DNA of 64,000 nucleotides from the NCBI RefSeq assembly GCF_900177625.1, contig NZ_FXAU01000001.1, forward strand, positions 374,475-438,474. Direction: 5' to 3'. The translations under genes and the position numbers were made by a program. Shown piece after piece: positions 26,172-36,821 of this stretch. Position 1 is the first letter of the stretch. Every line of letters begins with the position of its first letter. The stretch comes from Sphingobacterium psychroaquaticum. Lineage in GTDB: Bacteria; Bacteroidota; Bacteroidia; Sphingobacteriales; Sphingobacteriaceae. The notes under the pieces are model-generated. The model ran no database searches, had not been told where the DNA came from, and worked only from the letters and a program-made list of their open reading frames with translations.

Positions 26172-28097
26172 ATGATTAACATTACACTACCTGACGGTTC
26201 AGTACGTCAGTATGAAAAAGGCACGACTGCTATGCAAGTTGCCTTATCTATTTCAGAAGGGTTAGCCAGAAATGTGTTGGCGGCCGAAGTCAATGGTGAA
26301 GTATGGGACGCCTCGCGTGCCATCGAGTCTGATGCAGCCGTTAAGCTGCTTACATGGAACGATACCAAAGGTAAATCTACATTCTGGCACTCCTCGGCTC
26401 ACTTATTGGCTGAAGCTCTTGAGGCGTTGTACCCGGGGATTAAGTTCGGTATTGGACCCGCTATTGAAACCGGTTTTTATTACGACGTAGACTTTGGCGA
26501 TCGGGAGTTCTCTTCGGATGATTTCAAGCAGATTGAAGATAAGATGCTGGAGTTGGCGAAGCAAAAAGAAGTTTTTGAACGCAAAGCTGTATCGAAGGCT
26601 GATGCTATTGCCTTCTTTGAAGAAAAGGGCGATGAGTACAAGTTGGATCTGATCAAAGACTTAGAAGATGGAAAGATTACGTTCTACACACAAGGAAACT
26701 TTACCGATCTTTGTCGTGGACCACATATTCCGAATACAGGCTCGATCAAGGCTATTAAATTAACAAATGTTGCGGGTGCTTACTGGAGAGGTGATGAAAG
26801 CCGTAAACAGTTGACACGTATATATGGCGTTACTTTCCCGAAAGCTTCCGAGCTGCAGGAATACCTGAAATTTATTGAGGAAGCGAAGAAACGTGACCAC
26901 CGTAAATTAGGGAAAGAGTTGGAATTGTTTGCTTTTTCTGAAAAAGTAGGCGCGGGGTTACCTTTATGGTTGCCAAAAGGTGCGGCTCTTCGTCAGAAAT
27001 TGATGGACTTTTTACAGCGTGCACAGATTAAAGCTGGATATGAACCGGTGGTAACGCCGCATATTGGACATAAACAATTGTATATCACTTCGGGGCACTA
27101 CGAGAAGTATGGTGCTGATGCATTTCAGCCGATCCATACGCCTGTAGAAGGGGAGGAGTTCTTCTTGAAACCGATGAACTGTCCGCACCACTGTGAGATT
27201 TACAAAACAAAACCACGTTCATACAAAGAGCTGCCGGTGCGTTTTGCAGAATTTGGTACCGTATATCGTTACGAACAGTCGGGTGAGTTACATGGTTTAA
27301 CACGCGTGCGTGGGTTTACACAAGATGACGCGCACTTGTTCTGCCGCCCGGATCAGGTGAAAGATGAATTCAAGAAAGTAATCGACCTGGTGCTTTATGT
27401 TTTCGGTGCTTTAGGCTTTGAAGATTTTACCGCACAGGTATCCTTGCGTGACCCGGAAAATAGAACCAAGTATATCGGAAGCGATGAAAACTGGGCATTG
27501 GCGGAGTCTGCAATTATTGAAGCTGCGGCAGAAAAGGGGTTACAGACGGTTGTCGAGTATGGCGAAGCTGCATTTTACGGGCCGAAACTTGATTTCATGG
27601 TGAAAGATGCCTTGGGACGTAGATGGCAGTTAGGTACTATTCAAGTCGATTACAACTTACCGGAGCGGTTTGAGTTGGAATATACAGGTAGTGATAACAT
27701 GAAACATCGTCCCGTGATGATTCACCGGGCGCCGTTTGGTTCCTTAGAAAGATTTGTCGCTGTGTTGATTGAGCACTGTGCCGGACAGTTTCCGTTATGG
27801 CTTGCGCCAGAGCAGTTTATCGTCTTGCCAGTGTCAGAAAAATATGAAGAATATGCGAAAAATCTTTTGGAATCGTTAAATAATTCCGATATTCGCGGAC
27901 TGATTGACCTTCGTGACGAGAAGGTGGGTCGTAAAATTCGTGACGCTGAGGTCAAAAAAATCCCTTATATGCTAATTATCGGGGAAAAAGAGATTGAAAG
28001 TGGCACAGTTTCTGTTCGTAAACACGGGTCTGTGGAATTGGGATCCATGACTGCAGACGATTTTAGAGAAGTATTAATTAAAGAAATAACCGTTTAA
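26172..28097 (+). CDS. thrS: Threonyl-tRNA synthetase
   Basis: The 641-residue protein is full length: N-terminal TGS domain ([21 protein letters not shown], residues 1-62), editing domain with [16 protein letters not shown], class II catalytic core with the zinc-binding region [12 protein letters not shown] and motif 2 [30 protein letters not shown], motif 3 ([13 protein letters not shown]), and the C-terminal anticodon-binding domain. It charges tRNA-Thr in the cytoplasm. It heads the conserved thrS-infC-rpmI-rplT cluster and has its own promoter and structured leader, suggesting control at the RNA level. Confidence 0.98.
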   Translation: MINITLPDGSVRQYEKGTTAMQVALSISEGLARNVLAAEVNGEVWDASRAIESDAAVKLLTWNDTKGKSTFWHSSAHLLAEALEALYPGIKFGIGPAIETGFYYDVDFGDREFSSDDFKQIEDKMLELAKQKEVFERKAVSKADAIAFFEEKGDEYKLDLIKDLEDGKITFYTQGNFTDLCRGPHIPNTGSIKAIKLTNVAGAYWRGDESRKQLTRIYGVTFPKASELQEYLKFIEEAKKRDHRKLGKELELFAFSEKVGAGLPLWLPKGAALRQKLMDFLQRAQIKAGYEPVVTPHIGHKQLYITSGHYEKYGADAFQPIHTPVEGEEFFLKPMNCPHHCEIYKTKPRSYKELPVRFAEFGTVYRYEQSGELHGLTRVRGFTQDDAHLFCRPDQVKDEFKKVIDLVLYVFGALGFEDFTAQVSLRDPENRTKYIGSDENWALAESAIIEAAAEKGLQTVVEYGEAAFYGPKLDFMVKDALGRRWQLGTIQVDYNLPERFELEYTGSDNMKHRPVMIHRAPFGSLERFVAVLIEHCAGQFPLWLAPEQFIVLPVSEKYEEYAKNLLESLNNSDIRGLIDLRDEKVGRKIRDAEVKKIPYMLIIGEKEIESGTVSVRKHGSVELGSMTADDFREVLIKEITV

Positions 28098-28108
28098 TTT
28101 TTAAACAT

Positions 28109-28669
28109 TTGGCATTAAAAAGATCGAGTGGTCCAAGACCACCAATGAGAAAGAAAGAACCAGATCATCGCATTAACGAACTTATTAGAGTACCAGAGGT
28201 ACGTTTAGTAGGGGATAATGTAGAACAAGGCATCTACCCAACCCGTAAAGCGTTGGAGTTAGCTGACGCGTTGGACCTTGATTTAGTGGAGATTTCGCCA
28301 AATGCTGTTCCGCCGGTTTGTAAGATAACCGACTACAGTAAATTCGTTTACGAGCAAAAGAAGAAACAGAAAGAGATCAAGGCGAATGCAAAGCAAACTG
28401 TAATTAAAGAGATCCGTTTCGGGCCTAACACCAGCGATCACGATTTTGATTTCAAGCTGAAACATGCGATGAAATTCTTAGAAAGTGGAGAGAAGGTACG
28501 TGCATATGTACACTTCAAGGGTCGTGCTATCGTCTTTAAAGAACAAGGGGAGATCTTGTTACTACGTTTTGCGCAAGCATTAGAAGACTACGGTAAGGTG
28601 GAATTGTTTCCGAAATTGGAAGGTAAACGTATGTTTATTACCATCGCACCAAAAGCAGTGAAAAAATAG
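28109..28669 (+). CDS. infC: Translation initiation factor IF-3
   Basis: The 186-residue product contains both IF-3 domains: N-terminal [32 protein letters not shown] with the linker [13 protein letters not shown], and the C-terminal [31 protein letters not shown]. It prevents subunit joining and checks the start codon. The likely start is TTG 28109 ([21 protein letters not shown]); the first in-frame ATG (28145) would remove only a basic 12-residue tip. A non-AUG start is typical of infC (AUU in Escherichia coli) and supports autoregulation. It lies 11 bp after thrS. Confidence 0.96.
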   Translation: MALKRSSGPRPPMRKKEPDHRINELIRVPEVRLVGDNVEQGIYPTRKALELADALDLDLVEISPNAVPPVCKITDYSKFVYEQKKKQKEIKANAKQTVIKEIRFGPNTSDHDFDFKLKHAMKFLESGEKVRAYVHFKGRAIVFKEQGEILLLRFAQALEDYGKVELFPKLEGKRMFITIAPKAVKK

Positions 28670-28703
28670 AGAATCTAACAGATTGATATAAAATTTAATA
28701 ATT

Positions 28704-28904
28704 ATGCCAAAAGTAAAAACCAATTCCAGCGCGAAAAAACGCTTTAAATTAACTGGAACAGGTAAAATTGCAAGAAAAAGTGCTTACAAAAGCCACATCT
28801 TGACGAAGAAAACTACAAAGCAAAAACGTAACTTAACTAAAACAAGTTATGTGCATGACGCAGATATGGGCAACGTTAAACGTATGCTTGCTATCGGCAA
28901 ATAA
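28704..28904 (+). CDS. rpmI: 50S ribosomal protein L35
   Basis: The 66-residue, highly basic protein has the L35 signature [20 protein letters not shown] and ends MLAIGK, with [17 protein letters not shown] core residues ([15 protein letters not shown]). It binds 23S rRNA. It lies 34 bp after infC in the conserved order infC-rpmI-rplT, and is followed by a 101-bp gap before rplT, which may contain an L20 autoregulatory site. Confidence 0.97.
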   Translation: MPKVKTNSSAKKRFKLTGTGKIARKSAYKSHILTKKTTKQKRNLTKTSYVHDADMGNVKRMLAIGK

Positions 28905-29005
28905 GTTTTATTTCAATTTAATAAACAATAATTTTTTAACCGGGTATTAGGTCGTAAGCTTACTGAAATACGTAACACCTCATACCAAACTTAATTTTAA
29001 TTACT

Positions 29006-29350
29006 ATGCCACGTTCGGTTAACGCAGTAGCTTCTAGAAGAAGAAGAAAAAGAATCCTGAAATTAGCGAAAGGCTATTTCGGATCAAGAAGCAAAGTTTA
29101 TACTATTGCTAAAAATACAGTAGAAAAAGGTTTACAGTACGCTTACCGCGACCGTAAAACCAAAAAACGCGAGTTTAGAGCTTTATGGATTCAACGTATT
29201 AATGCTGGAGCACGTCAACACGGAATTTCTTATTCTCAGTTGATTGGTAAATTAAACGCTAAAAACATCGGATTAAACCGTAAGGTATTAGCTGATTTAG
29301 CTTTAAATAACCCAGATGCTTTCAAAGCAGTAATTGACGCCGTAAAATAG
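29006..29350 (+). CDS. rplT: 50S ribosomal protein L20
   Basis: The 114-residue protein begins [26 protein letters not shown], the standard L20 start with its long basic extension, and contains [21 protein letters not shown]. It is an early 23S rRNA-binding assembly protein; in Escherichia coli and Bacillus it also represses its own operon. It is the last gene of the translation cluster, followed by a strong terminator 31 bp later. Confidence 0.98.
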   Translation: MPRSVNAVASRRRRKRILKLAKGYFGSRSKVYTIAKNTVEKGLQYAYRDRKTKKREFRALWIQRINAGARQHGISYSQLIGKLNAKNIGLNRKVLADLALNNPDAFKAVIDAVK

Positions 29351-29381
29351 AGTTTTAAACCCTTATCGATTTGTTAGAGAT

Positions 29382-29407
29382 AAAAAGAGCCCATTGGGCT
29401 CTTTTTT
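29382..29407 (+). terminator. Rho-independent terminator after rplT
   Basis: AAAAAGAGCCC, loop ATT, GGGCTCTTTTTT: a perfect stem with T-run, ending the thrS-infC-rpmI-rplT cluster. Confidence 0.95.
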
Positions 29408-29836
29408 GCTTTTATACCTGTGCCTGCAGGATATATTCGAATCTAGTATCTTCTTTCCTACCGCGGTTTAATCCCTTTTATCGCTGTTTTTTTAACTTAT
29501 TTTAACAAAAATCTATTGTTACTCAAACAATATTTAATCTCAGTGGTTTATTGAATTGAGGTAAAGTAATTTAATTATAGTTTAACTATATAATATTGCT
29601 GTTATCATATAACTACTGATTAATTTAAATGTTCTGATAAATCCTGTAATCGCTTACGATGTTATGTATTTGCTTACAAATTCATTTTTTGGAAACATTA
29701 TTAATTTATATTTAAATTTTTTAATATTTTTTGATTTTATTGTGCGCTTAATTTGTAAGTTTGATTTGAGATTTAGGGTTTTACCCCTTTTTATGAATGA
29801 CCAATCCCAGAAGTTGAATAATTATTCTAGATTATT
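29408..29836 (+). promoter_or_regulatory. Gene-free AT-rich leader region with promoter for the giant adhesin
   Basis: TTTG at 29730-29733, a 22-nt spacer, and TAAGTTTG at 29756-29763 fit the Bacteroidota promoter. The predicted leader is about 67 nt. The rest (29408-29729) is very AT-rich with no gene, RNA or strong repeat that I can recognise. Such a long spacer may hold regulator sites for the surface module. Confidence 0.65.
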
Positions 29837-32800
29837 ATGAGATTAAAATTAGTTACTTTTCAAAACGACAGCTTTGCCCGTAAAGCTTTGAACAGTTTCA
29901 TTTTTTCATTGTTGTTTGTGCTACTGGCAGGTTTTTTTAATCCTGCGCAATCGCAGACTTTGAAAACAGACGATGATGTTCCCGCATTGGCAGTTTGTCA
30001 CGACGCAGAGGTTTTTACGGTTCGTATTGCTAGCGGTGCTGCCGCTTGTCCCAATGGCCAACTGTCCTTTAAAATGCCTGCGGGTATTGAGTATGTCGTA
30101 GGTTCTGCGAAGGTCGCCGGTGTTCCGGTCCCGGAGAGTAATACGAGTGTCTCCGGAGCAACGATAAATGTAAATATTCCCGCCGGATCCAGCACCAACG
30201 AGATCCTGATCACCTACGAAGCGCGTGCGAAGTGCGATGCAGCAAGAACTGGAGGGAAAGAAGTGGATTATAGTCTGACGGGATGTGGAACCACACAAAC
30301 CGGGAAAAGTAATGCGATTAATATTGAGTACGCTGTACTAAACGTGAATGTCGATCCGGCAATTTCGCAAGGTCTTATTGGAGATGTAATCGAACGGACG
30401 GTAACGGTTTCTAATACTGGTAACGGATCAATTACTGGTTTTACGGTTGCCGCAACCTATGGTGCAGGTCTAGAACGAGTGAGTGGTGGTGAAACAGGTG
30501 ATTGGACATTTGATCCTGCCACAAACGAATATCGTTATTCGGGGACATTGTCGTCCGGATCCGGCGCTGGTTTTTCTACGATTTCATTTACAGAAAAGGT
30601 AAAGATTCTTTCTTGTGCGGATTTATCATCTTCGTACAAGGCTTTTTATGGTTGTGATACCGAGTGCGAGCAGAATGGACGTGTTGCCTCACCAACTATT
30701 GCAATCGACCAGAATAAGCGACCGGTAATCAATGTGACGGTTGTTACTAATCCCGTTATTACTTGTTTGAATGAGAAGTATTTGCATACCTGGAAAATCA
30801 AGAATAACGGAACTGCTATGGCTTCTAATGTACTCCTAAAAATAGGAACAAGTACAGCAGGTGGTTCCAGTTATATGGTTCCTGGTTCGTTTACCGTAGG
30901 AGGTATTGGCGTTTCTTCCATCATGAGTGATCCTATTTCGGCGGGTGATGGTGGTGTGTTTGGAACGACGGGGCAAAATAAAAATGCGGACATTGTTATC
31001 CCTACACTGGCTCCCGGAGAAGAGCTTACCATAACTTTTGAACAGTATTATGCAAAACCTTCTCCTACGGCAGATTGTAGTCAGATCCCATCAAGCTTTA
31101 GAACGGGTAATACCTTCTATGAAGGGGAGTATACCAACCTACAGGGATGTGATGAAGATGGTAATCCACCTGTGCATACCCTAACTCGCGTCGGTACAAA
31201 AGGTGAACTGACTTACGGTTCTTCTGGGGTAAATATTGGCGAAATTGATATTGTTTCCGGCGAAGATTATCAGGCGGATTATCGTATTGATGATTGGTTT
31301 GTGTCGAAGGAAGGGGTGGAAGCAGGAGCCTACTTTGAATATAAAATTACGTTGTCCCCTTCTTTAGCGGGTTCTTTTAACGCTAATGATATTAAATTCT
31401 TTAACGGTGTAACCTACCTACAGGCTGGGACTGATTTTCTAGTTTCAGGAAGTGGAAATACGTATACGGTTCGTATAAACTATGGTTCAGGTTTGTGGCC
31501 GACGGGACAGGATTTGAACTTTAGTGGACAGGGTTGGCGTTTACACTTCCCGTTAAGTGTGACCTGCCCAACGAATGAGGCCTATTATCAAGTGGCCGGT
31601 TCCTTAAGTAAAGGAGGAAGTTGTGCACAAGTGATACCATTCCGTTGCCAAACGGTATCGTTAAATGCACATTGTGGCGACCCGTGTGCAGCGGGCGGTT
31701 TAAGCAATGGCTTAGCCAAGCTTCAACGGGTTAGTTTAGGTTATAGAGATGCGGATAATGATGCGCGACCGGATAACGGCATTCAATTAACGCTAGATGA
31801 TGATTTGAGTGATCTAGAAGTTCGTTCGTTTGTTGGTGGAGATACGCTTTTAATAAAACAAGAGGGAAGAGTGATCGGTGGAACGGCCAATCCTACTGGA
31901 AAGTGGGTAAATGGTTCATTCAAGGTGAATTTCCCTTCAGGACTTACAAGTCAGGAGATTGTAAATAGTGGTCAGGTGGTCGTAACACGTGGCGGGGTAA
32001 CCTATGTCATATCGAATATTCCGGTGACTAAAACTGGAAACGACTATACGGTAAGTTTAGATATTAACGGATGGGGATCCGGAGTAACTGCCACGCCGGC
32101 GCTGCCTGCAGGATTCGCATTTGAAGACGGAGATGAGATCGTAAGCTCGCTACGGGTTCGAATCCAGACCTTATCGGCTTCCAGTGGACTCAAATCATTC
32201 CCAACAACCTATAGTTTAATACATAATGGTACGCCATACATTTGTGGCGGAGGGTATACCGCGACTGGTTACTATGGTCCTTTAAATTTAGCAACTGGAC
32301 GTACAACAGATAAAGCCTTTAACATGACGGATTGTTCCTCTCAATTTGCTGGACCGGCATGGACAGGTTCCTTGGAGATTATGAACCGCTCTACACGTAA
32401 TGCTTTATTTGTAAATGAATTTAGACAGTTTGCACATTTACGTAAAGTACGTTTTGATGTGCCTACAGGTTTGACATTAACGGGATACCGCGTGGAGGTT
32501 TATCGGAATGCACTAACGACTCCAATAACAGCGGATAGGGTGTTAGCAACTCCTGTTTCGGGTGCTATGCATGAAATTGATATGAAGGAGGTGTTGGAGT
32601 CATTGAAAGGAGGTACTAACGGAGGCGATCTGGATGAAGGGTTCTTAATTCAAGTGCGCCCGGTAGTAACAATAAATTGCAACGCCCTGAAGGAGGAATC
32701 GGTGGCTGCTACCTCGGTGTTTGATGGTACTTTCCGGTATAACAATCAAGACTACTATAACGCGACGAATGTCGAAACGATCGTGCAGCGTCTGCTGTTT

Positions 32801-35800
32801 AACACCGATAGTGGTAAGATGGAAATAAACGTTTCCGCTAAAGATGTGAATACACTGTCTGCTGAAGCGAACTGGATTGTTACAGTGAAGAACAATTCTG
32901 CAAATCGAGATTTTGCTAATGTATGGTTAGGAAAGTCTGGAGGAGCCCAATCCACGGATCTAGTGCGCGTACAGAAAATAGTTTCATTAACTGATACAAC
33001 ACATGTGGGCGCTCCGTTGCAACAAACTGGAGGCGTTTTCCAAATCGGCCAAGTGGCTAAAGAATCGACTAGTTATTATTTGATTACGGCTGAATTTGAC
33101 CATTGTGGAAAAGGAGAAGTGGAAATTAAGTCGGGCGCCGATTGTAATGGCTATCCAGCGACAGTGGCTGGTGCCGCTTGTTCGTATAACCCGATTAAAT
33201 TAACATATACACCACAGCAAGCTGAATTGCAAACGGCGATCAGAAAACAACCTGGAGGAACCACCTTCCCTAAGTTGTGTGAGCCTTTTGAATATCTTGT
33301 AGAGGTGAACAATGCCGGTGGGGAAGCAAAAGATCTAAAATTGAATGTTCCACTGGCTGCTCTTGCAGGTCTTGAATACGAACCGGGATCCGTTAAGGTT
33401 TCGGGAGCTTATGAGGATGAAGAGCTAAATCCTGTGATGACGCCATTGGCAGATCAAGGAAATATTATTGTGGATGGTACCGGATTGCACATTAACGTGC
33501 CGGAGGCTTCCTTACCTAAATTGGGTTCCGGGTCACGTTTCTATGTAAGCTTTATGGTGGTGGTTAAAACATGTGAATTCCAGAGCGGGCATCACTTGGA
33601 GATAACACCGGATGGTAAAAACTTCTGTGGTAGTGCTATTGATAAGGAGAATCTCGAAACGGCTGAGTCAAATAGAATTATTCTGGAAGGGGCACCAAAA
33701 GATGAGCCAACCATAAACTTGGTATCTACCGTGGATGTAGAAGTGAATCAAACCGGAGATGGCTTTGAAGCACTTTATAACTTTACGTTGAAAAATCAAG
33801 GTAACGGTATCTTTGAAGTTCCACTGACGGGTACATTAGCTAAATCTTTAGATGCGGGTTCATTTGTGTATAGTTTTGCAATCAAGCTTCCTGCAGGATG
33901 GGAGATTGCTGGTAACCCACAAGATTTGGTTCCGCTCACGGTGGCTACATTTAAAGGTATCGATCCACAGAAAGGATACTTGTTTGATATTAATGAAACG
34001 CTACCAGTTGGTGCAGAGATTAAAATTGAAAATGCAAAACTGGTTTATACAGCCAGCGATGCAGCGAGTTTAGACTGTGCACATGATTTTGGATTAATAC
34101 ATGAACAGATATTTACTGTATTTACGCCAACGTCTGCATGTGTGCCACCTGTAAATTGTGAGACCGAATTATTGACAACAGAAAATAATACGGCACTTAA
34201 ATTGGGAACGCCGACGCCGCCGACAGGCAGTCTGAACCAAGAGTTCTGTGCGACGGATCTACCAACATTAGGCGATATCGTCTTAGCAAATGAAAGTTTC
34301 TTGGCTTGGTTTGAGTCAGCGACAAGTACCACAGAGTTGCCTGCAACTACGGTGCTGGAGGATGGTAAAACCTATTATGTTGCGAATAGATTACTTACAG
34401 GTTCTGTATGTATAAGTACCAGACTCGCGGTGACGATTAAAATCGATGAAGCGCCGGTCGCGAATGCTGGGCCTGATCAAATCAGTTACGATAGCGGTAC
34501 GTTTACGCTTCAGGGAAATCAACCTGCAGCAGGGCAAACAGGTTTGTGGACTATTGTTTCAAAAACTGTGGATCCTGTTGTTATCGCTGACCCAAGCTTA
34601 TACAATACAACCGTTACCATACCAGAAGGTGGGCAGGCCGAATTGAAATGGACCGTAACTAATGGTTTGTGTTCGGAAGAAGATTCTGTAATTATATCAT
34701 TTGACAGGTTAGTTGATTTGTCTATTTCTAAAAAAGCAGATAAAATTTCGTATCTTGTCGGTGATCCGATTACGTATACAATTACGGTGACTAATAAAGG
34801 ACCGGGAACATTATTTAGTGGTCAAGAATTGACCCTTACAGAAGCGTTGCCAGTTGGTTTAGCAAATGTAACATATACGACGTCGGGGGGAACCTATACG
34901 CCAACTACAAGCATCTTCAAATTGGATAGTGATTTGGTAAAAGATGGTACTGTAACACTTGTTGTGCATGCGTTAGTCGAACCTGATTTTGTGGGTACAA
35001 GTCTGGTAAATAAAGTGACGGTGGCACCTCCAACGGGCGTTGAGGATCCGAATCCAGATGATAATGATGACGAGGAAACGGTGACTGTTTCGCGTGAGGC
35101 TGATATTGCGGTGTCGAAAACGGCAGATAAAACGAATGTGATAGCAGGTACAGCACTTACTTATACGATTACGATCACCAATAACGGGGCTGCAACATTA
35201 CTATCTGGAGAAGTATTGACGGTGAAAGAGACACTGCCAGTCGGGTTTGATGGCGCTGTGTTCACTGTATCGAGCGGAGCGTTTGTACCGGCAACAGGTA
35301 AATTGACGTTGACCGCACCAATGAAGAAAGGTGATAGTATCACCATGACGGTGAAAGGTACGGTCGCAGCAAACTTTACAGGAACCAGTCTGGTGAATAA
35401 AGTGGATGTTAGTGTTCCTCCTGGGGTTACGGATCCAAATCTGGATAATAATGATGATGATGAGACTACACTTGTTAATCGCAGTACCGATCTATCGGTA
35501 GAAAAAGTCGCTGATAAAACAAATGTTGTTGCTGGTGAGTTTATTACCTATACGATTAAGATTTCGAATCTTGGTGTAAGTGGACTTGTGAGTGGCGAAA
35601 TAATTGGTGTCAAAGAGACCTTGCCGAAAGAATTGACGAATGTTACGTATGCCACAACGGATGGCGTGTATGACGCACAGAAGCAGCAATTGACTTTGAA
35701 TAAAGCGCTTCCAGCAGGAGGTGTAGTGACACTAACCGTTAGCGGTAAAGTAGCTTCTTCAACGGCGCAGGGGGCAACGATTGTAAATAGAGTAGATGTG

Positions 35801-36784
35801 ACAGTTCCGCCGGGCGTGACTGATCCAAATATTGACAATAACGACGATGATGAGAATACACCAGTAAATCGGGTGACGGATCTTGCAGTGGTGAAGGTGG
35901 TGGCCAACGATAAGCCAATTATGGGTACAGAGACCGTGTTTACGATCAAAGTCACGAATAATGGGCCGAGCGATGCGACAGGTGTGAAAGTTAAGGAAGT
36001 GATCCCGAGTGGATATACGTTCGTATCGTCTACGGTTTCAAAAGGTGCTTTTGCACAAGGAACTGGTGTATGGACGGTAGGAGATATGGTCGTCGGGGCG
36101 ACAGAAACGTTAACCGTTACGGTGAAAGTGTTGGCGACAGGCGAATACAAGAACACCGCTAATGTGACAGGAAATGAGCCTGATCCGAAGCCGGAAAATG
36201 ATTTGAGTGTAGTAACGCCTGTTCCGTTGGCATCGCCTCCGGTAGCGGTAGACGATCGGGAGACAACGAAAGCGAATACACCGATTGATATTGTTATCCT
36301 GGCAAATGACTATCCAGGGTTAACGAACAGTCCGCTCGTACCATCATCTGTAGAGATCATGAGCCAGCCGAAGCATGGAACATTAACGGTGCATGCAGAT
36401 GGTACAGTGACCTACACGCCAAATCACGGATATGTAGGTGAGGATACGTTTGAATATCGTATGAAAGATGAGCTCGGTTTCTGGAGTAATGTGGCACTGG
36501 TAACAATTACCATCGAGGCCAACGACTTCTTTATCCCGAACATCTTTACACCGAACGGAGATGGTACCAATGATACGTTCGAGATTGTGGGAATTGAAGG
36601 ATTCGACCGGGTGGCATTGACCATTGTGAATCGCTGGGGTAATGAGGTTTATCGCAACGATAAATATGATAATACCTGGGCAGGAAAAGGATTAAATGAG
36701 GGTACTTACTATTACATTATTACATTGTACAAAGCCGGAACAGAGAAAGTTGTGAAGGGCTGGGTTGCGATTAAGTCTAGATAA
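29837..36784 (+). CDS. 2315-residue DUF11-repeat surface protein, T9SS type B substrate
   Basis: It has an extended leader (hydrophobic stretch residues 20-37, SQT cleavage region near 40). The first 1500 residues are Cys-containing beta domains with repeated DUF11-like features (ITYEARAKC, ERTVTVSNTGNG). A PKD/Ig-like pair follows (CVPPVNCETELL to DRLVD, about 1430-1625). Then come four clear DUF11 repeats (about 1626-2130), each with TYTITVTNKGP-type strands and separated by Asp-rich linkers DPNPDDNDDEE, DPNLDNNDDDE and DPNIDNNDDDE. A cadherin-like VCBS-type domain (about 2135-2230, DDRETTKANTPIDIVILANDYP to GYVGEDTFEYRM) and a type B sorting domain (FTPNGDGTNDTF to end) complete it. It is inferred to be a long surface filament or adhesin, its linkers perhaps binding calcium. 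PorP/SprF and PorE-like genes follow. Confidence 0.9.
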   Translation: MRLKLVTFQNDSFARKALNSFIFSLLFVLLAGFFNPAQSQTLKTDDDVPALAVCHDAEVFTVRIASGAAACPNGQLSFKMPAGIEYVVGSAKVAGVPVPESNTSVSGATINVNIPAGSSTNEILITYEARAKCDAARTGGKEVDYSLTGCGTTQTGKSNAINIEYAVLNVNVDPAISQGLIGDVIERTVTVSNTGNGSITGFTVAATYGAGLERVSGGETGDWTFDPATNEYRYSGTLSSGSGAGFSTISFTEKVKILSCADLSSSYKAFYGCDTECEQNGRVASPTIAIDQNKRPVINVTVVTNPVITCLNEKYLHTWKIKNNGTAMASNVLLKIGTSTAGGSSYMVPGSFTVGGIGVSSIMSDPISAGDGGVFGTTGQNKNADIVIPTLAPGEELTITFEQYYAKPSPTADCSQIPSSFRTGNTFYEGEYTNLQGCDEDGNPPVHTLTRVGTKGELTYGSSGVNIGEIDIVSGEDYQADYRIDDWFVSKEGVEAGAYFEYKITLSPSLAGSFNANDIKFFNGVTYLQAGTDFLVSGSGNTYTVRINYGSGLWPTGQDLNFSGQGWRLHFPLSVTCPTNEAYYQVAGSLSKGGSCAQVIPFRCQTVSLNAHCGDPCAAGGLSNGLAKLQRVSLGYRDADNDARPDNGIQLTLDDDLSDLEVRSFVGGDTLLIKQEGRVIGGTANPTGKWVNGSFKVNFPSGLTSQEIVNSGQVVVTRGGVTYVISNIPVTKTGNDYTVSLDINGWGSGVTATPALPAGFAFEDGDEIVSSLRVRIQTLSASSGLKSFPTTYSLIHNGTPYICGGGYTATGYYGPLNLATGRTTDKAFNMTDCSSQFAGPAWTGSLEIMNRSTRNALFVNEFRQFAHLRKVRFDVPTGLTLTGYRVEVYRNALTTPITADRVLATPVSGAMHEIDMKEVLESLKGGTNGGDLDEGFLIQVRPVVTINCNALKEESVAATSVFDGTFRYNNQDYYNATNVETIVQRLLFNTDSGKMEINVSAKDVNTLSAEANWIVTVKNNSANRDFANVWLGKSGGAQSTDLVRVQKIVSLTDTTHVGAPLQQTGGVFQIGQVAKESTSYYLITAEFDHCGKGEVEIKSGADCNGYPATVAGAACSYNPIKLTYTPQQAELQTAIRKQPGGTTFPKLCEPFEYLVEVNNAGGEAKDLKLNVPLAALAGLEYEPGSVKVSGAYEDEELNPVMTPLADQGNIIVDGTGLHINVPEASLPKLGSGSRFYVSFMVVVKTCEFQSGHHLEITPDGKNFCGSAIDKENLETAESNRIILEGAPKDEPTINLVSTVDVEVNQTGDGFEALYNFTLKNQGNGIFEVPLTGTLAKSLDAGSFVYSFAIKLPAGWEIAGNPQDLVPLTVATFKGIDPQKGYLFDINETLPVGAEIKIENAKLVYTASDAASLDCAHDFGLIHEQIFTVFTPTSACVPPVNCETELLTTENNTALKLGTPTPPTGSLNQEFCATDLPTLGDIVLANESFLAWFESATSTTELPATTVLEDGKTYYVANRLLTGSVCISTRLAVTIKIDEAPVANAGPDQISYDSGTFTLQGNQPAAGQTGLWTIVSKTVDPVVIADPSLYNTTVTIPEGGQAELKWTVTNGLCSEEDSVIISFDRLVDLSISKKADKISYLVGDPITYTITVTNKGPGTLFSGQELTLTEALPVGLANVTYTTSGGTYTPTTSIFKLDSDLVKDGTVTLVVHALVEPDFVGTSLVNKVTVAPPTGVEDPNPDDNDDEETVTVSREADIAVSKTADKTNVIAGTALTYTITITNNGAATLLSGEVLTVKETLPVGFDGAVFTVSSGAFVPATGKLTLTAPMKKGDSITMTVKGTVAANFTGTSLVNKVDVSVPPGVTDPNLDNNDDDETTLVNRSTDLSVEKVADKTNVVAGEFITYTIKISNLGVSGLVSGEIIGVKETLPKELTNVTYATTDGVYDAQKQQLTLNKALPAGGVVTLTVSGKVASSTAQGATIVNRVDVTVPPGVTDPNIDNNDDDENTPVNRVTDLAVVKVVANDKPIMGTETVFTIKVTNNGPSDATGVKVKEVIPSGYTFVSSTVSKGAFAQGTGVWTVGDMVVGATETLTVTVKVLATGEYKNTANVTGNEPDPKPENDLSVVTPVPLASPPVAVDDRETTKANTPIDIVILANDYPGLTNSPLVPSSVEIMSQPKHGTLTVHADGTVTYTPNHGYVGEDTFEYRMKDELGFWSNVALVTITIEANDFFIPNIFTPNGDGTNDTFEIVGIEGFDRVALTIVNRWGNEVYRNDKYDNTWAGKGLNEGTYYYIITLYKAGTEKVVKGWVAIKSR

Positions 36785-36821
36785 TTTTTGAAATATGGCC
36801 TTTAAAAGACAAGATAAACAT

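Noticed and set aside
35548..36156. 202-residue minus-strand frame
   Set aside because: It is antisense to DUF11 repeats, low complexity Val/Thr, without any recognisable motif.
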